This document shows, in pieces, positions 35,841-43,630 of a DNA stretch of 50,052 bases. Numbering within the stretch: position 1 is the stretch's first letter; each line of letters opens with the position of its first letter. This DNA comes from Saprospiraceae bacterium. Lineage in GTDB: Bacteria; Bacteroidota; Bacteroidia; Chitinophagales; Saprospiraceae. The stretch covers positions 29,649-79,700 of the forward strand of contig JAHDCG010000010.1 in NCBI GenBank assembly GCA_020629965.1. The letters are read 5' to 3'. The position numbers were made by a program, and so were the translations under genes. The notes below the pieces were generated by a model. It did not search any database. It was given only the letters and a program-made list of their open reading frames with translations, and was not told the origin of the DNA.

Positions 35841-36770
35841 ATGGCAAAAGAACTCAGCACCAAACACGTACTCGGCATCAAATATCTGAATGAAAGTGAC
35901 ATCAATCTCATCTTTCAGACCGCCGAGCAATTCAAAGAAGTCATCAATCGACCGATTAAAAAAGTGCCTTCTTTACGCGATGTGACGGTAGCCAATTTGT
36001 TCTTTGAAAACAGCACGCGCACCCGCATTTCTTTCGAGCTTGCCGAAAAACGCCTTTCCGCCGATACCGTTAATTTTTCCGCCGCTTCCTCTTCCGTCAA
36101 AAAAGGCGAAACCCTCCTCGATACCGTCAACAATATCTTGTCGATGAAAGTCGATATGGTCGTCATGCGGCATCCGGCTCCCGGAGCGCACCATTTTTTG
36201 GCGCAACACATCGAAGCCAACATCGTCAACGCCGGCGACGGCACGCACGAACACCCGACGCAGGCTCTGCTCGATGCTTTCTCCATGCGAGAAAAAATCG
36301 GCGACTTACGCGGTAAAAACATCGCAATTTTCGGCGACATCGTGCACTCGCGCGTGGCATTGAGCAATATTTTCTGCTTACAAAAACTCGGTGCCAACGT
36401 CAAAGTCTGCGGCCCGCCGACCCTCATTCCGCAGCACATCGAAAAACTCGGCGTCGGCGTCTCACACAATGTCCGCGACACCCTCGAATGGTGCGACGTC
36501 GCCAACGTCCTGCGTATTCAACTGGAGCGACAAGACATTAAATTCATCCCTTCGCTCCGCGAATACTCCCGCTACTACGGCATCAATAAAAAACTGCTCG
36601 ACAGCCTCGACAGCGAGGTTTTGGTCATGCACCCCGGCCCGATAAATCGCGGCGTAGAAATCACAAGCGACGTAGCCGACAGCGACCAATCCATTATTTT
36701 AGAGCAAGTCGAAAACGGCGTGGCGGTAAGAATGGCGGTTTTGTATTTGTTGGCAGCGAAGAGGAAATGA
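35841..36770 (+). CDS. pyrB: Aspartate carbamoyltransferase catalytic subunit
   Basis: The 309-residue enzyme carries the carbamoyl-phosphate motif FENSTRTRISFELAEKRL at about residues 53-70. It also has the Ser-Lys loop SSVKKGETLLDT, HPTQALLDAF near residue 136 and the C-terminal VMHPGPINRGVEI near 263. It joins carbamoyl phosphate and aspartate to form carbamoyl aspartate in pyrimidine synthesis. The length is that of a normal PyrB trimer subunit. No pyrI regulatory subunit is adjacent, so regulation may instead come through the upstream pyrR. The next gene, after a 368-bp repeat-rich gap, is unrelated. Confidence 0.97.
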   Translation: MAKELSTKHVLGIKYLNESDINLIFQTAEQFKEVINRPIKKVPSLRDVTVANLFFENSTRTRISFELAEKRLSADTVNFSAASSSVKKGETLLDTVNNILSMKVDMVVMRHPAPGAHHFLAQHIEANIVNAGDGTHEHPTQALLDAFSMREKIGDLRGKNIAIFGDIVHSRVALSNIFCLQKLGANVKVCGPPTLIPQHIEKLGVGVSHNVRDTLEWCDVANVLRIQLERQDIKFIPSLREYSRYYGINKKLLDSLDSEVLVMHPGPINRGVEITSDVADSDQSIILEQVENGVAVRMAVLYLLAAKRK

Positions 36771-36774
36771 CTGT

Positions 36775-36854
36775 CGATTTACGAATTACGATGTACGATT
36801 TACGAGGGCGGGAGCGATTTACGAATTACGATGTACGATTTACGAGGGCGGAGG
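36775..36854. repeat. Heptamer arrays, TACGA core, as a 40-bp direct duplication
   Basis: Beginning 4 bases after the pyrB stop are four units CGATTTA, CGAATTA, CGATGTA, CGATTTA, then CGAGGGCGGGAG. The whole 40-bp block is repeated at 36815-36854 with only minor change at its end. The same units occur inverted at 37104-37138. Confidence 0.8.
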
Positions 36855-36894
36855 TGGTATGTGCATTGACTTTTGTGAATTACTGCTAATCTCG

Positions 36895-36992
36895 TGTTAA
36901 CCGCTTAACAATGCCAACGGCATGGAGCACATCAGCCCGGTATGTAGTTCCGGAGGAACGGAATGCCGGGGGGGAGGAACGGAATGCCCGGG
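36895..36992 (+). other. Structured element of three tandem hairpins (candidate RNA or mobile repeat)
   Basis: Three stems follow each other. TGTTAA/TTAACA at 36895-36910 has loop CCGC. ATGCC/GGCAT at 36911-36923 has loop AAC. The third, longer stem is CCCGGTAT (36936-36943) with ATGCCGGG (36963-36970), enclosing a 3x3 internal loop and GTTCC/GGAAC around GGA. The 3' half is then repeated: GGAGGAACGGAATGCC at 36952 and again at 36973, 21 bases apart. No convincing frame is present. It sits between oppositely oriented heptamer arrays. It may be a small RNA or a dispersed palindromic repeat; neither is proven. Confidence 0.5.
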
Positions 36993-37008
36993 AAAAAACG
37001 AAATACCG

Positions 37009-37043
37009 AAAACAAAACAAAACAAAACAAAACAAAACAAAAC
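37009..37043. repeat. AAAAC pentanucleotide repeat, seven units
   Basis: Seven perfect AAAAC units run from 37009 to 37043, about 95 bases before the K+ channel start. Perfect short repeats of this kind can change length by slippage, so expression of the channel gene could vary; that is inference. Confidence 0.8.
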
Positions 37044-37103
37044 ACAAAAAAGAAAAAACACAACAACCAAACAACCCCAAAACCTAAAGCAAGCAATCCA
37101 AAT

Positions 37104-37138
37104 TCGTAAATCGTACATCGTAAATCGTAAATCGCCAA
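37104..37138. repeat. Inverted TACGA-core heptamer array abutting the K+ channel start
   Basis: Units TCGTAAA, TCGTACA, TCGTAAA, TCGTAAA, TCGCCAA end exactly at the ATG at 37139. Read on the other strand they give CGATTTA, CGATTTA, CGATGTA, CGATTTA, differing from the array after pyrB at one unit only. Confidence 0.8.
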
Positions 37139-38188
37139 ATGCGTCTTTTCAACTTCATCGGACACACTTTGCCTTCGGGTTTTATGAGCATACGCATTGC
37201 GTTTGTGTCGGTGTTTTTTACTGTGCTGTTGGGCGTAGGGGGCTTTATGATATTAGAGGATTATACCTTCGTCGAGGCGTTTTATATGACCATTATTACA
37301 ATTTCGACGGTGGGTTTTACGGAGGTACATCCGCTGCACACCTCGGGGCAGATTTTGGCTTCGGTGCTGATTATGCTGAATATCGGTGTTTTTGCCTACG
37401 CCCTCGCCGTTTTTTCTTACTATATCGTGCAGGGTGAAATTTTCCGAAAATTGCATATCGCTATGATAAATCGTCAAATCTCCGAGTTGGAAAATCACGT
37501 CATCGTTTGCGGCTTCGGTCGCTACGGGCGCGAGATTACCGAGCATTTTTTTAATCACGGACAAGAATTTGTTGTGGTAGAAAACAATCCTGAAAAGGTA
37601 GAAAAAATGCGCAACAGCAAGAAAAAATTCTTATACGTCGAAGCCGATGCAACGAGCGACGAAGCTCTCATAGCGGCGGGCGTAAAGCAAGCGGGCTGCT
37701 TCGTGACGGCGCTGCCCGAAGATGCGGACAATGTTTTTACGGTATTGACGGCGCGGCAGCTAAACCCGAATTTGAACATCATCAGTCGGGCGATAAAAAG
37801 CAGATCGGTGGTAAAATTGGAGTTGGCCGGTGCCAATCACGTCATTACCCCCGAGCAAATCGGCGGCTTTTACATGGCGATGTTGGTCAGCAAACCGGGT
37901 GCCATCGAGTTCTTTTCCTTTTTGACTTCCAAATACGAGGGCGACATCAATTTTGAAGAAATTGCCTTTGAAGATTTGCCCGAAAAATATCAACACAAAG
38001 CCATTAAAGACTTGCATCTGCGTCAACACTCGGGCGCAAATATCATCGGCTACCGCAGCGGCGAAGGAAAATACACTATCAATCCGACGCCCGATACAAC
38101 CTTAACGCCCGGTACGAGTTTTATTGTTTTGGGCGACGGTGAGCAATTAGCGCAGATGAAAACCTATTTTAAAATGACCGAAAATTGA
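37139..38188 (+). CDS. Potassium channel protein with TrkA-N/RCK domain
   Basis: The 349-residue protein has a two-helix ion-channel core. Helix 1 covers about residues 18-39. The pore loop carries the filter TVGFTE at 57-62 (a variant of TVGYG), and helix 2 covers about 68-92. An RCK/TrkA-N Rossmann domain follows, with VIVCGFGRYGREI near residue 121 and the acidic end of strand 2 (VVVENN) indicating NAD binding. A TrkA-C domain fills residues 270-345. It should gate K+ flux across the inner membrane in response to nucleotide or ions. The filter lacks the usual second Gly (F-T-E in place of Y-G-D), as in other bacterial Kch-like channels. The ATG is directly preceded by a heptamer array. Confidence 0.92.
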   Translation: MRLFNFIGHTLPSGFMSIRIAFVSVFFTVLLGVGGFMILEDYTFVEAFYMTIITISTVGFTEVHPLHTSGQILASVLIMLNIGVFAYALAVFSYYIVQGEIFRKLHIAMINRQISELENHVIVCGFGRYGREITEHFFNHGQEFVVVENNPEKVEKMRNSKKKFLYVEADATSDEALIAAGVKQAGCFVTALPEDADNVFTVLTARQLNPNLNIISRAIKSRSVVKLELAGANHVITPEQIGGFYMAMLVSKPGAIEFFSFLTSKYEGDINFEEIAFEDLPEKYQHKAIKDLHLRQHSGANIIGYRSGEGKYTINPTPDTTLTPGTSFIVLGDGEQLAQMKTYFKMTEN

Positions 38189-38208
38189 ACCGGTTAAGAC
38201 AAAAATAC

Positions 38209-38251
38209 CCCCAAACGGGGTTAGTTTTGCGACATATACCGCTTATCTTTG
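38209..38251 (+). promoter_or_regulatory. Promoter with CCCC-AAAC-GGGG palindrome before the type B T9SS gene
   Basis: TTAG at 38221-38224 and TATCTTTG at 38244-38251 are separated by exactly 19 bases, fitting a Bacteroidota promoter with a weak -33 box. Immediately upstream CCCC-AAAC-GGGG (38209-38220) forms a small palindrome that could be an operator, or the end of a weak terminator for the K+ channel gene. A 5' leader of about 250 bases would follow, with no gene in it. Confidence 0.5.
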
Positions 38252-38510
38252 TATTTTATTTTTCCAAGGTATTTACGGTTGCTGCCGTTTGAATTTCAAA
38301 CAGTTTAATTTTCTGTGTAAACAGCGAAAATTCTACCGTAAAAGCATCAAACCGCTCACGACATCTTCCCTTTCGAGTCAACTACATAATAACTACCACT
38401 CCCTTTTTTCTTGAAATCAGCATTGAATTCCGTGAATTCCTTCAAATTTGCGACTCAGTGAATATTATAATCCTCGTTTTTACCCCTGCGAAAAAAACGA
38501 CAACAGAACT

Positions 38511-40931
38511 ATGAACATTTCCAAAGTAAAATTAACCGATTCCAATCTGTTTATCGGCTTGCTCCTGCTGATGACCGCCGCGCTGTACGCCCAACCGCCC
38601 ATCGACTGGGAACACACCTACGGCGGCAGTAATTACGAAGAACTCCAAGCCATGAACTACGCCGGTGACGGCTATATTTTTGCCGGCAACAGCTCCTCCG
38701 AAGACTTCGACGTCATGCCGCCGCACAACGGTTTCAGCGACGCTTGGGTCTTCAAAACCAACGTGACCGGCGATGTCGTCGAGTGGCAAAACACTTTCGG
38801 CTGTGAAGGTTTTGAGCATATTTGGGATATTCTCCCTTTAGATAACGGCGATTTTTTCCTCATCGGTCAGTCCGCCTCCGATGCCTGCCCCAACGGCAAA
38901 ACCGAAGACTCACGCGGCGGAGACGACTATTGGCTCATCAAAATCGACGCCGACGGCAATTACCTCTGGGACAAAACCTACGGCGGCGAGGCTGCCGACA
39001 TTGCCCGTAAAATACTGCCCACCGACGACGGCAATTTTCTTATCGGCGGCTTCTCTTATTCACAAGACTTTGCGACCACCGGCATCGGCGAGCGCACCGT
39101 ACCCAATCGCGGCGAGGCAGATTATTGGCTGGTAAAAATCGACAGCGACGGCAATAAAATCGCGGATTATGTTTACGGAGGCACGCCGCAATCCTTATGG
39201 GAAGGCGATGACTGGCTCTACGACATGAAAAAAATGCCCGACGGCACTTTTCTTTTGGCGGGTTGGTCGGAAAGCAACGGCGGTTTTGAAAAAACCAACG
39301 ACTCTTACGGCAGAAACGACTACTGGCTCATTCAAATCGATCAAAACGGGCAAAAAGTCACGAACGGCGGCACCAAAGACGGCGATTATATCTACGGCGG
39401 CAATTCCGTCGATGCGTTGCAAGAAGTCTTGATAACCATAGACGGCGGCATTTTATTGGTCGGTGAGTCCTTTTCTCAGCCCTTCAGCGATACCGGCATC
39501 GGCAGCAAAACCACGCCGCATTACGGTGCACCCGAAGCCGATGAAGACCTTTGGATTGTCAAATTAAATCCTGCTTTTGAAATCGTGTGGCAGCGCACCT
39601 ACGGCGGTAACAGCCGCGAAATACCGCACGTCGTGTGGGAAAATCGCAGCGGAAAACTGTGGATTGCCGGCGACTCCGTTTCCCCTGCTTCCGGTAACAA
39701 AGAAGACGACAACATCAACGGAAGCAAAGATATTTGGATGCTGCTGCTGACCCCCGACGGCGACAAAATCTGGGAGCAAACCTACGGCGGCGACGGCAGC
39801 GAAGCCCCCGAAGAAATCCTGCCCGCCCACGACGGCGGCTACATCATCGGCGCGCATTCCGACAGCAATCAAAGTCAGTGGAAATCCGAAGACAGTCGCG
39901 GCTTCAACGATTTTTGGATTATCAAAACCGATTGCTCCCTTTACGACACCGAGCTGGACATCGAAACCAACGTCTGCCTCGGCGAGCCGTTTCCGCTCGC
40001 ACCCGAGTTCGAAGGCTGTGACGACTGCGAATATATCTGGCTCGACGGCACGACCGACACCGTGCGCATCGTCAGTCTGACCGAAAATACCGATTTTGAA
40101 ATCCTCGTCACTGACGCCGACGGCTGCGAAGACGAAGGCATCGTGCAGACCATCGTACAGAGTAACCCCGAAATTTTAGAACTCGAAAACATCCCGCCGA
40201 CCTGCACCGACGACACCGACGGCAGCCTGTCGATACTCGAAGCCTCCGGTCTCACCCCGCACGAGTTTTCGCTGAACGGAAGCGACTTTTCGACCGTCGC
40301 TGATTTTGATAACCTGCCCGCCGGCGACTATCAAATCACGCTGCGCGACTCCATCGGCTGCCTTGCCGATACCACAATCAACCTTCCCAATCCGCTCGAA
40401 CCGCTCATCGACATCGGCAACGATACCATTATCGAACTCGGCGACAGCATTTTGGTACAGGTCATCACCTCGCCCGGCGTCGATACTTTTATTTGGCAAA
40501 ATCCGGACTTGGTCAGTTGTGCCGACTGTCCGTTTACCTACATTCGCCCGACACAGCACACGCGTTACCAAATCACCGGTTATAACGCGCAAGGCTGCGC
40601 AATCGAAGCCGCCAAATCCGTCGCCGTCAAACGCGAAACGCCTTTCTACGCGCCCACCGCTTTCTCACCCGACAACAACGGCGACAACGAATTTTTCATG
40701 CTTTTTCCCGGCGACGGCATTATCGGCATCAAAAATTTCTCAATTTATAATCGCTGGGGAGAAATCATGCACCGCCGCGAAAACGTAGCTCTGCACGACC
40801 CGCGCGACGGCTGGAACGGCAACTATCGCGGGAAATCCGCCCCGACGGGCGTCTATGTGTGGGCGGCGGAAGTTGAATTTTTGGACGGAAGAACGGAAGT
40901 ATTTCAAGGAGATTTCACGCTGATGCGATAA
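38511..40931 (+). CDS. Secreted T9SS type B (gliding motility-associated C-terminal) protein
   Basis: The 806-residue protein has a signal peptide (about 1-26, ending YAQ). About seven repeats follow, each containing a W.xTYGG or YGG element (WEHTYGGSN, WDKTYGGEA, WQRTYGGNS, WEQTYGGDG) roughly every 50-70 residues, suggesting a beta-propeller. PKD/Ig-like segments run from about 505 to 690. The last 90 residues (FYAPTAFSPDNNGDNEFF...IYNRWGE...GVYVW) are the CHU_C type B sorting domain. The protein should be delivered to the cell surface by T9SS. The start at 38511 is preferred over the in-frame ATG at 38448 because it begins the signal peptide. Function beyond export is unknown. Confidence 0.9.
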   Translation: MNISKVKLTDSNLFIGLLLLMTAALYAQPPIDWEHTYGGSNYEELQAMNYAGDGYIFAGNSSSEDFDVMPPHNGFSDAWVFKTNVTGDVVEWQNTFGCEGFEHIWDILPLDNGDFFLIGQSASDACPNGKTEDSRGGDDYWLIKIDADGNYLWDKTYGGEAADIARKILPTDDGNFLIGGFSYSQDFATTGIGERTVPNRGEADYWLVKIDSDGNKIADYVYGGTPQSLWEGDDWLYDMKKMPDGTFLLAGWSESNGGFEKTNDSYGRNDYWLIQIDQNGQKVTNGGTKDGDYIYGGNSVDALQEVLITIDGGILLVGESFSQPFSDTGIGSKTTPHYGAPEADEDLWIVKLNPAFEIVWQRTYGGNSREIPHVVWENRSGKLWIAGDSVSPASGNKEDDNINGSKDIWMLLLTPDGDKIWEQTYGGDGSEAPEEILPAHDGGYIIGAHSDSNQSQWKSEDSRGFNDFWIIKTDCSLYDTELDIETNVCLGEPFPLAPEFEGCDDCEYIWLDGTTDTVRIVSLTENTDFEILVTDADGCEDEGIVQTIVQSNPEILELENIPPTCTDDTDGSLSILEASGLTPHEFSLNGSDFSTVADFDNLPAGDYQITLRDSIGCLADTTINLPNPLEPLIDIGNDTIIELGDSILVQVITSPGVDTFIWQNPDLVSCADCPFTYIRPTQHTRYQITGYNAQGCAIEAAKSVAVKRETPFYAPTAFSPDNNGDNEFFMLFPGDGIIGIKNFSIYNRWGEIMHRRENVALHDPRDGWNGNYRGKSAPTGVYVWAAEVEFLDGRTEVFQGDFTLMR

Positions 40932-41025
40932 AGGAGGTTTGGAGGTTGGGATGTTGGGCAGACCATAAACATAACTTATCTGTCTGCGTTCAACCGCCGG
41001 CTACCGGAAAAGAACCGTGAAGCCC

Positions 41026-41067
41026 CCGTCAACCGTCAACCGTCAACCAACAACCGTCAACCGTACT
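41026..41067. repeat. Inverted GGTTG-core heptamer array before SemiSWEET
   Basis: Units CCGTCAA (three times), CCAACAA, CCGTCAA and CCGTACT end one base before the ATG at 41069. The changing dinucleotide is GT or AA on a fixed CAACC core. The rest of the 137-bp gap shows only weak 7-base periodicity (TTGGAGG, TTGGGAT) just after the previous stop. Confidence 0.75.
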
Positions 41068-41068
41068 T

Positions 41069-41326
41069 ATGATTGAACTCCTCGGCACCGTCGCCGGCCT
41101 TTGTACCACCGTCGCCATTTTGCCGCAAATTTACAAGTCCTTTAAAACAAAAAAGACGGCAGATATATCTCCCGTCATGTATTCGATTTTAGTCTTCGGT
41201 CTTGGTTTGTGGTGCATTTACGGCATTATCAAAGACGACGTGCCGCTGATTATTTTCAACGGTCTGGGCGTTGCTTTTAATGCGACTTTGCTGGTTTTGT
41301 ATTTTAAATATAAGGACGGGAAGTGA
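41069..41326 (+). CDS. SemiSWEET-type PQ-loop sugar transporter
   Basis: The 85-residue protein has three hydrophobic helices (about 4-22, 37-56 and 62-80). The PQ-loop motif is in the first: VAILPQIYKSFKTKK, with Pro19-Gln20. This is the half-sized SWEET architecture that works as a dimer to move sugars across the membrane. The residues lining the pore (Trp53 region, Asn around 69 and 76) are consistent. It lies alone between a type B T9SS gene and a convergent HAD phosphatase. The substrate is not predictable from sequence alone. Confidence 0.9.
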   Translation: MIELLGTVAGLCTTVAILPQIYKSFKTKKTADISPVMYSILVFGLGLWCIYGIIKDDVPLIIFNGLGVAFNATLLVLYFKYKDGK

Positions 41327-41343
41327 AAAAATCAGATAGAATG

Positions 41344-42018
41344 CTACCAATCCGCCTCCGATAAATCCGTCAGCGTCACCTTAGCCCCCAGCCCTCTCAA
41401 CACCGCATCCGAATAACCCGTGCGGATACCGACCGCGTACATACCCGCCGCGACGGCCGCCTGCATTCCGGTTTTGCTGTCTTCAAAAATAAAAGTTTGC
41501 GAAAAATCAGACTCCGCCACGTCCAGTGCCTTTGCCAATTTGAGATACGGCTCCGGATTAGGCTTCGGATTTTCGTAATTTTCCACACCCATCATTACCT
41601 CAACGGGCAGCTTGTGTTTTGCTACCGTCGCTTTTACAAAATCATACGGCGCATTACTCGCAATGCCGAAAGGTACCTTTTCCCGCTGCAAACGGGCAAA
41701 AATTTCGCGCACGCCGGGCAGTAACTCGGGCGGGTCGGACTGCAGCAGCAGATGCTGCAATTTTAAATCCATGTATTCAGTAACGCGCTGCGGGTCGTTT
41801 TCACGGGCGCAGTACCACTCGGCGATTTTGCGGGGAGCACGCCCGCTTAACTCTTGCGGATAAGCGGGCGGCAGATTTCCCCAAATTGCGGCGGCGGCGG
41901 ATTGCCACGCCGCTTTGTGCGCATTTTGACTATCGACGATGACGCCGTCAAAATCAAACAGCGAGGCCTTCGGGGCGGGAAGTACGGCTGCTGCGGGCTT
42001 GGCGATTTTTACGGACAT
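41344..42018 (-). CDS. HAD-superfamily phosphatase, beta-phosphoglucomutase-like
   Basis: The 224-residue protein has the subclass I HAD core. Motif 1 FDFDGVIVDS lies near residues 21-30, with nucleophile Asp and acid/base Asp two residues on. Motif 2 Ser/Asn is in GIASNAP near 119, the lysine in NPKPNPEPYLKL near 153 and the acidic motif 4 in IFEDSKTGMQAA near 178. It should hydrolyse or isomerise a phosphorylated sugar. Its N-terminus overlaps the end of the upstream lactone oxidase gene by 65 bases, and no later ATG fits before motif 1. The two are therefore probably translationally coupled. Confidence 0.88.
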   Translation of the reverse strand: MSVKIAKPAAAVLPAPKASLFDFDGVIVDSQNAHKAAWQSAAAAIWGNLPPAYPQELSGRAPRKIAEWYCARENDPQRVTEYMDLKLQHLLLQSDPPELLPGVREIFARLQREKVPFGIASNAPYDFVKATVAKHKLPVEVMMGVENYENPKPNPEPYLKLAKALDVAESDFSQTFIFEDSKTGMQAAVAAGMYAVGIRTGYSDAVLRGLGAKVTLTDLSEADW

Positions 42019-43327
42019 CGAATAGTTCGGTTAAGTATGAATTAAGGAATTTGCCTTCGGGGTCGAGTTCGTAGCGCAGTTCTTTGAAGTCTTCCCAACG
42101 CGGGTATAACTTGCGCAACTCTTCGTTTTTAGCGTCAAAACGCTTGCCCCAGTGCGGGCGACCGCCGTGCTTTAAAAAGATTTCTTCTACGATTTTGAAA
42201 GCAGCATAATTGTCCGCATTCTTCGCGTCGCGGGTTACACAACCAATCGTTACGCAATCTTCGCCGTAGGCGTAGCTTAACCAAGAGTTGTCTTCGCGCA
42301 CAAAGCGAATATCCATCGGAATGTGGACAAAGGCGGGATTATTGCTGTCGTCCATCGCTGCTTTCAGGTCTTTGAAAAGCGCGGGGAAACGCGACAGGGC
42401 AATTGTCCATTCCGCTAATTCCAAAGTACCGCTGCGGCTTTTCGTGACGGTCGCATCGTACAGCGTGCCTTTGTATTCTTTTTTGCTGCTGAAAAACAAA
42501 CGCTGAATAATCTTATTCGCAATCGTCGTAAAACGCGGAAAGCGCGTCGTGTACGCATACAATTTGCGCGACACCAAACGGCGGTGCTTCAAATAATCGG
42601 GTCCTTTTTTCTCGACAACCGGGGTATTCGGATCGATTTTATTACCCAAAATGACGTAACCGTGGTCGGTGTGCGGCATCCACAAAATGCGGGTAAAATC
42701 ATTCTCAAACAACATTTGCTCATAATTCGCCAACCAGTCCGCATCGCGCATCGGCTTTTCTTTGAGGTGCAAAGTATAAACCGGCTCACACTGTAAGGTA
42801 ATTTCGGACATCACGCCGAGCATACCGAGCGACACACGCACTGCATCCATCAGTTCTTCGCCTTCCTGTACCGCACGCACCGTACCGTCCGCCAAAATCA
42901 GGCGCAGACCGATGACGTATTCCGACAGCAGTTTTCCGTCGCGCCCCGTGCCGTGCGTACCCGTAGCGAGCGCGCCGCCGAGTGTAACGGTGTCGATGTC
43001 GGGCAGACAGGGAATACTCCAGCCGCGGTCTTGCATTGCATTGATGAGGACTTTGAGCGTGATGCCGGACTGCACCGTCATTTGCATACGCTCTTCATCG
43101 ACGTGCAAAATTTGGTTGTAATCCGCAATATTTATCAAGGTATCGGTGCCGGCGGCAATGTCGGCGGAGGATTGTTTTGAGCCGTAAACGCGAATGGTCT
43201 TAGGCGCATTTTTCACCGCTGCGATAATTTCCTCTTCGGTCTTCACCGCGTGGTGTGTATTATAGGTATGGCGAACGTTTTCGTTCCAGCTCGTCCACAC
43301 GTTCGTGTTTTTTTGGTCAGTTTGCAT
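41954..43327 (-). CDS. FAD-linked D-arabinono-1,4-lactone oxidase family protein
   Basis: The 457-residue enzyme has a vanillyl-alcohol-oxidase-type FAD domain: TIRVYGSKQSSADIAAG near residue 45, the GGALATGTHGTGR loop near 135, and VQSGITLKVL. The ALO domain at the C-terminal half has the HWGKRF and FLNSYL motifs. Family members oxidise aldonolactones such as arabinono- or gulonolactone. The last 20 or so residues (NRQARSSRTSRPEGLAV) go beyond the normal family end after FLNSYLTELF and lie inside the start of the HAD gene, as if an original stop was lost. No secretion signal is seen. It pairs with the HAD phosphatase, suggesting sugar or sugar-alcohol metabolism. Confidence 0.9.
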   Translation of the reverse strand: MQTDQKNTNVWTSWNENVRHTYNTHHAVKTEEEIIAAVKNAPKTIRVYGSKQSSADIAAGTDTLINIADYNQILHVDEERMQMTVQSGITLKVLINAMQDRGWSIPCLPDIDTVTLGGALATGTHGTGRDGKLLSEYVIGLRLILADGTVRAVQEGEELMDAVRVSLGMLGVMSEITLQCEPVYTLHLKEKPMRDADWLANYEQMLFENDFTRILWMPHTDHGYVILGNKIDPNTPVVEKKGPDYLKHRRLVSRKLYAYTTRFPRFTTIANKIIQRLFFSSKKEYKGTLYDATVTKSRSGTLELAEWTIALSRFPALFKDLKAAMDDSNNPAFVHIPMDIRFVREDNSWLSYAYGEDCVTIGCVTRDAKNADNYAAFKIVEEIFLKHGGRPHWGKRFDAKNEELRKLYPRWEDFKELRYELDPEGKFLNSYLTELFDVRKNRQARSSRTSRPEGLAV

Positions 43328-43630
43328 TGCAAAAGAGTTTAAGTTATCGGCCGTTTTTCGGAAAAAGCGACCCGAATAATAGTAAGTCGGAGCAATCAGG
43401 ACTTATTGTAAAAAATACAATTACTCCGGACTGCTTGGTAGGAGTTAAACAGGGTTTGCCCGGTCCGGTTTAAAAATGAAAAGTTAAGTTTGTATGAAGT
43501 TAAGCCGAGGACGGGGAGAGGTCGGGGGGTGTGTGAAGTTGGGTCGCAAAAAACTGTTTTAAATGCCGGAAAGGTTTTTACTTTACGGACTGATGTGTAA
43601 TTTTCCTTAAAATCTAACCTTTCTTCCGTT
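43328..43630. other. Intergenic region between divergent lactone oxidase and PhoD genes
   Basis: No gene was found in these 302 bases. A hairpin ATTGTA/TACAAT (43405-43410 with 43416-43421) sits inside an outer CGGAG/CTCCG pair (43388-43392 with 43424-43428). Downstream is a G-rich stretch near 43510-43535. Promoters for both genes must lie here, but no strong TANNTTTG was found. Confidence 0.5.

Noticed and set aside
36775..37138. CRISPR-like appearance of the TACGA arrays
   Set aside because: Units are 7 bases without spacers and no cas genes are near.
36922..37437. A 171-codon plus-strand frame across the structured element into the K+ channel gene
   Set aside because: It runs through hairpins, the AAAAC repeat and heptamers, then overlaps the channel gene in another frame.
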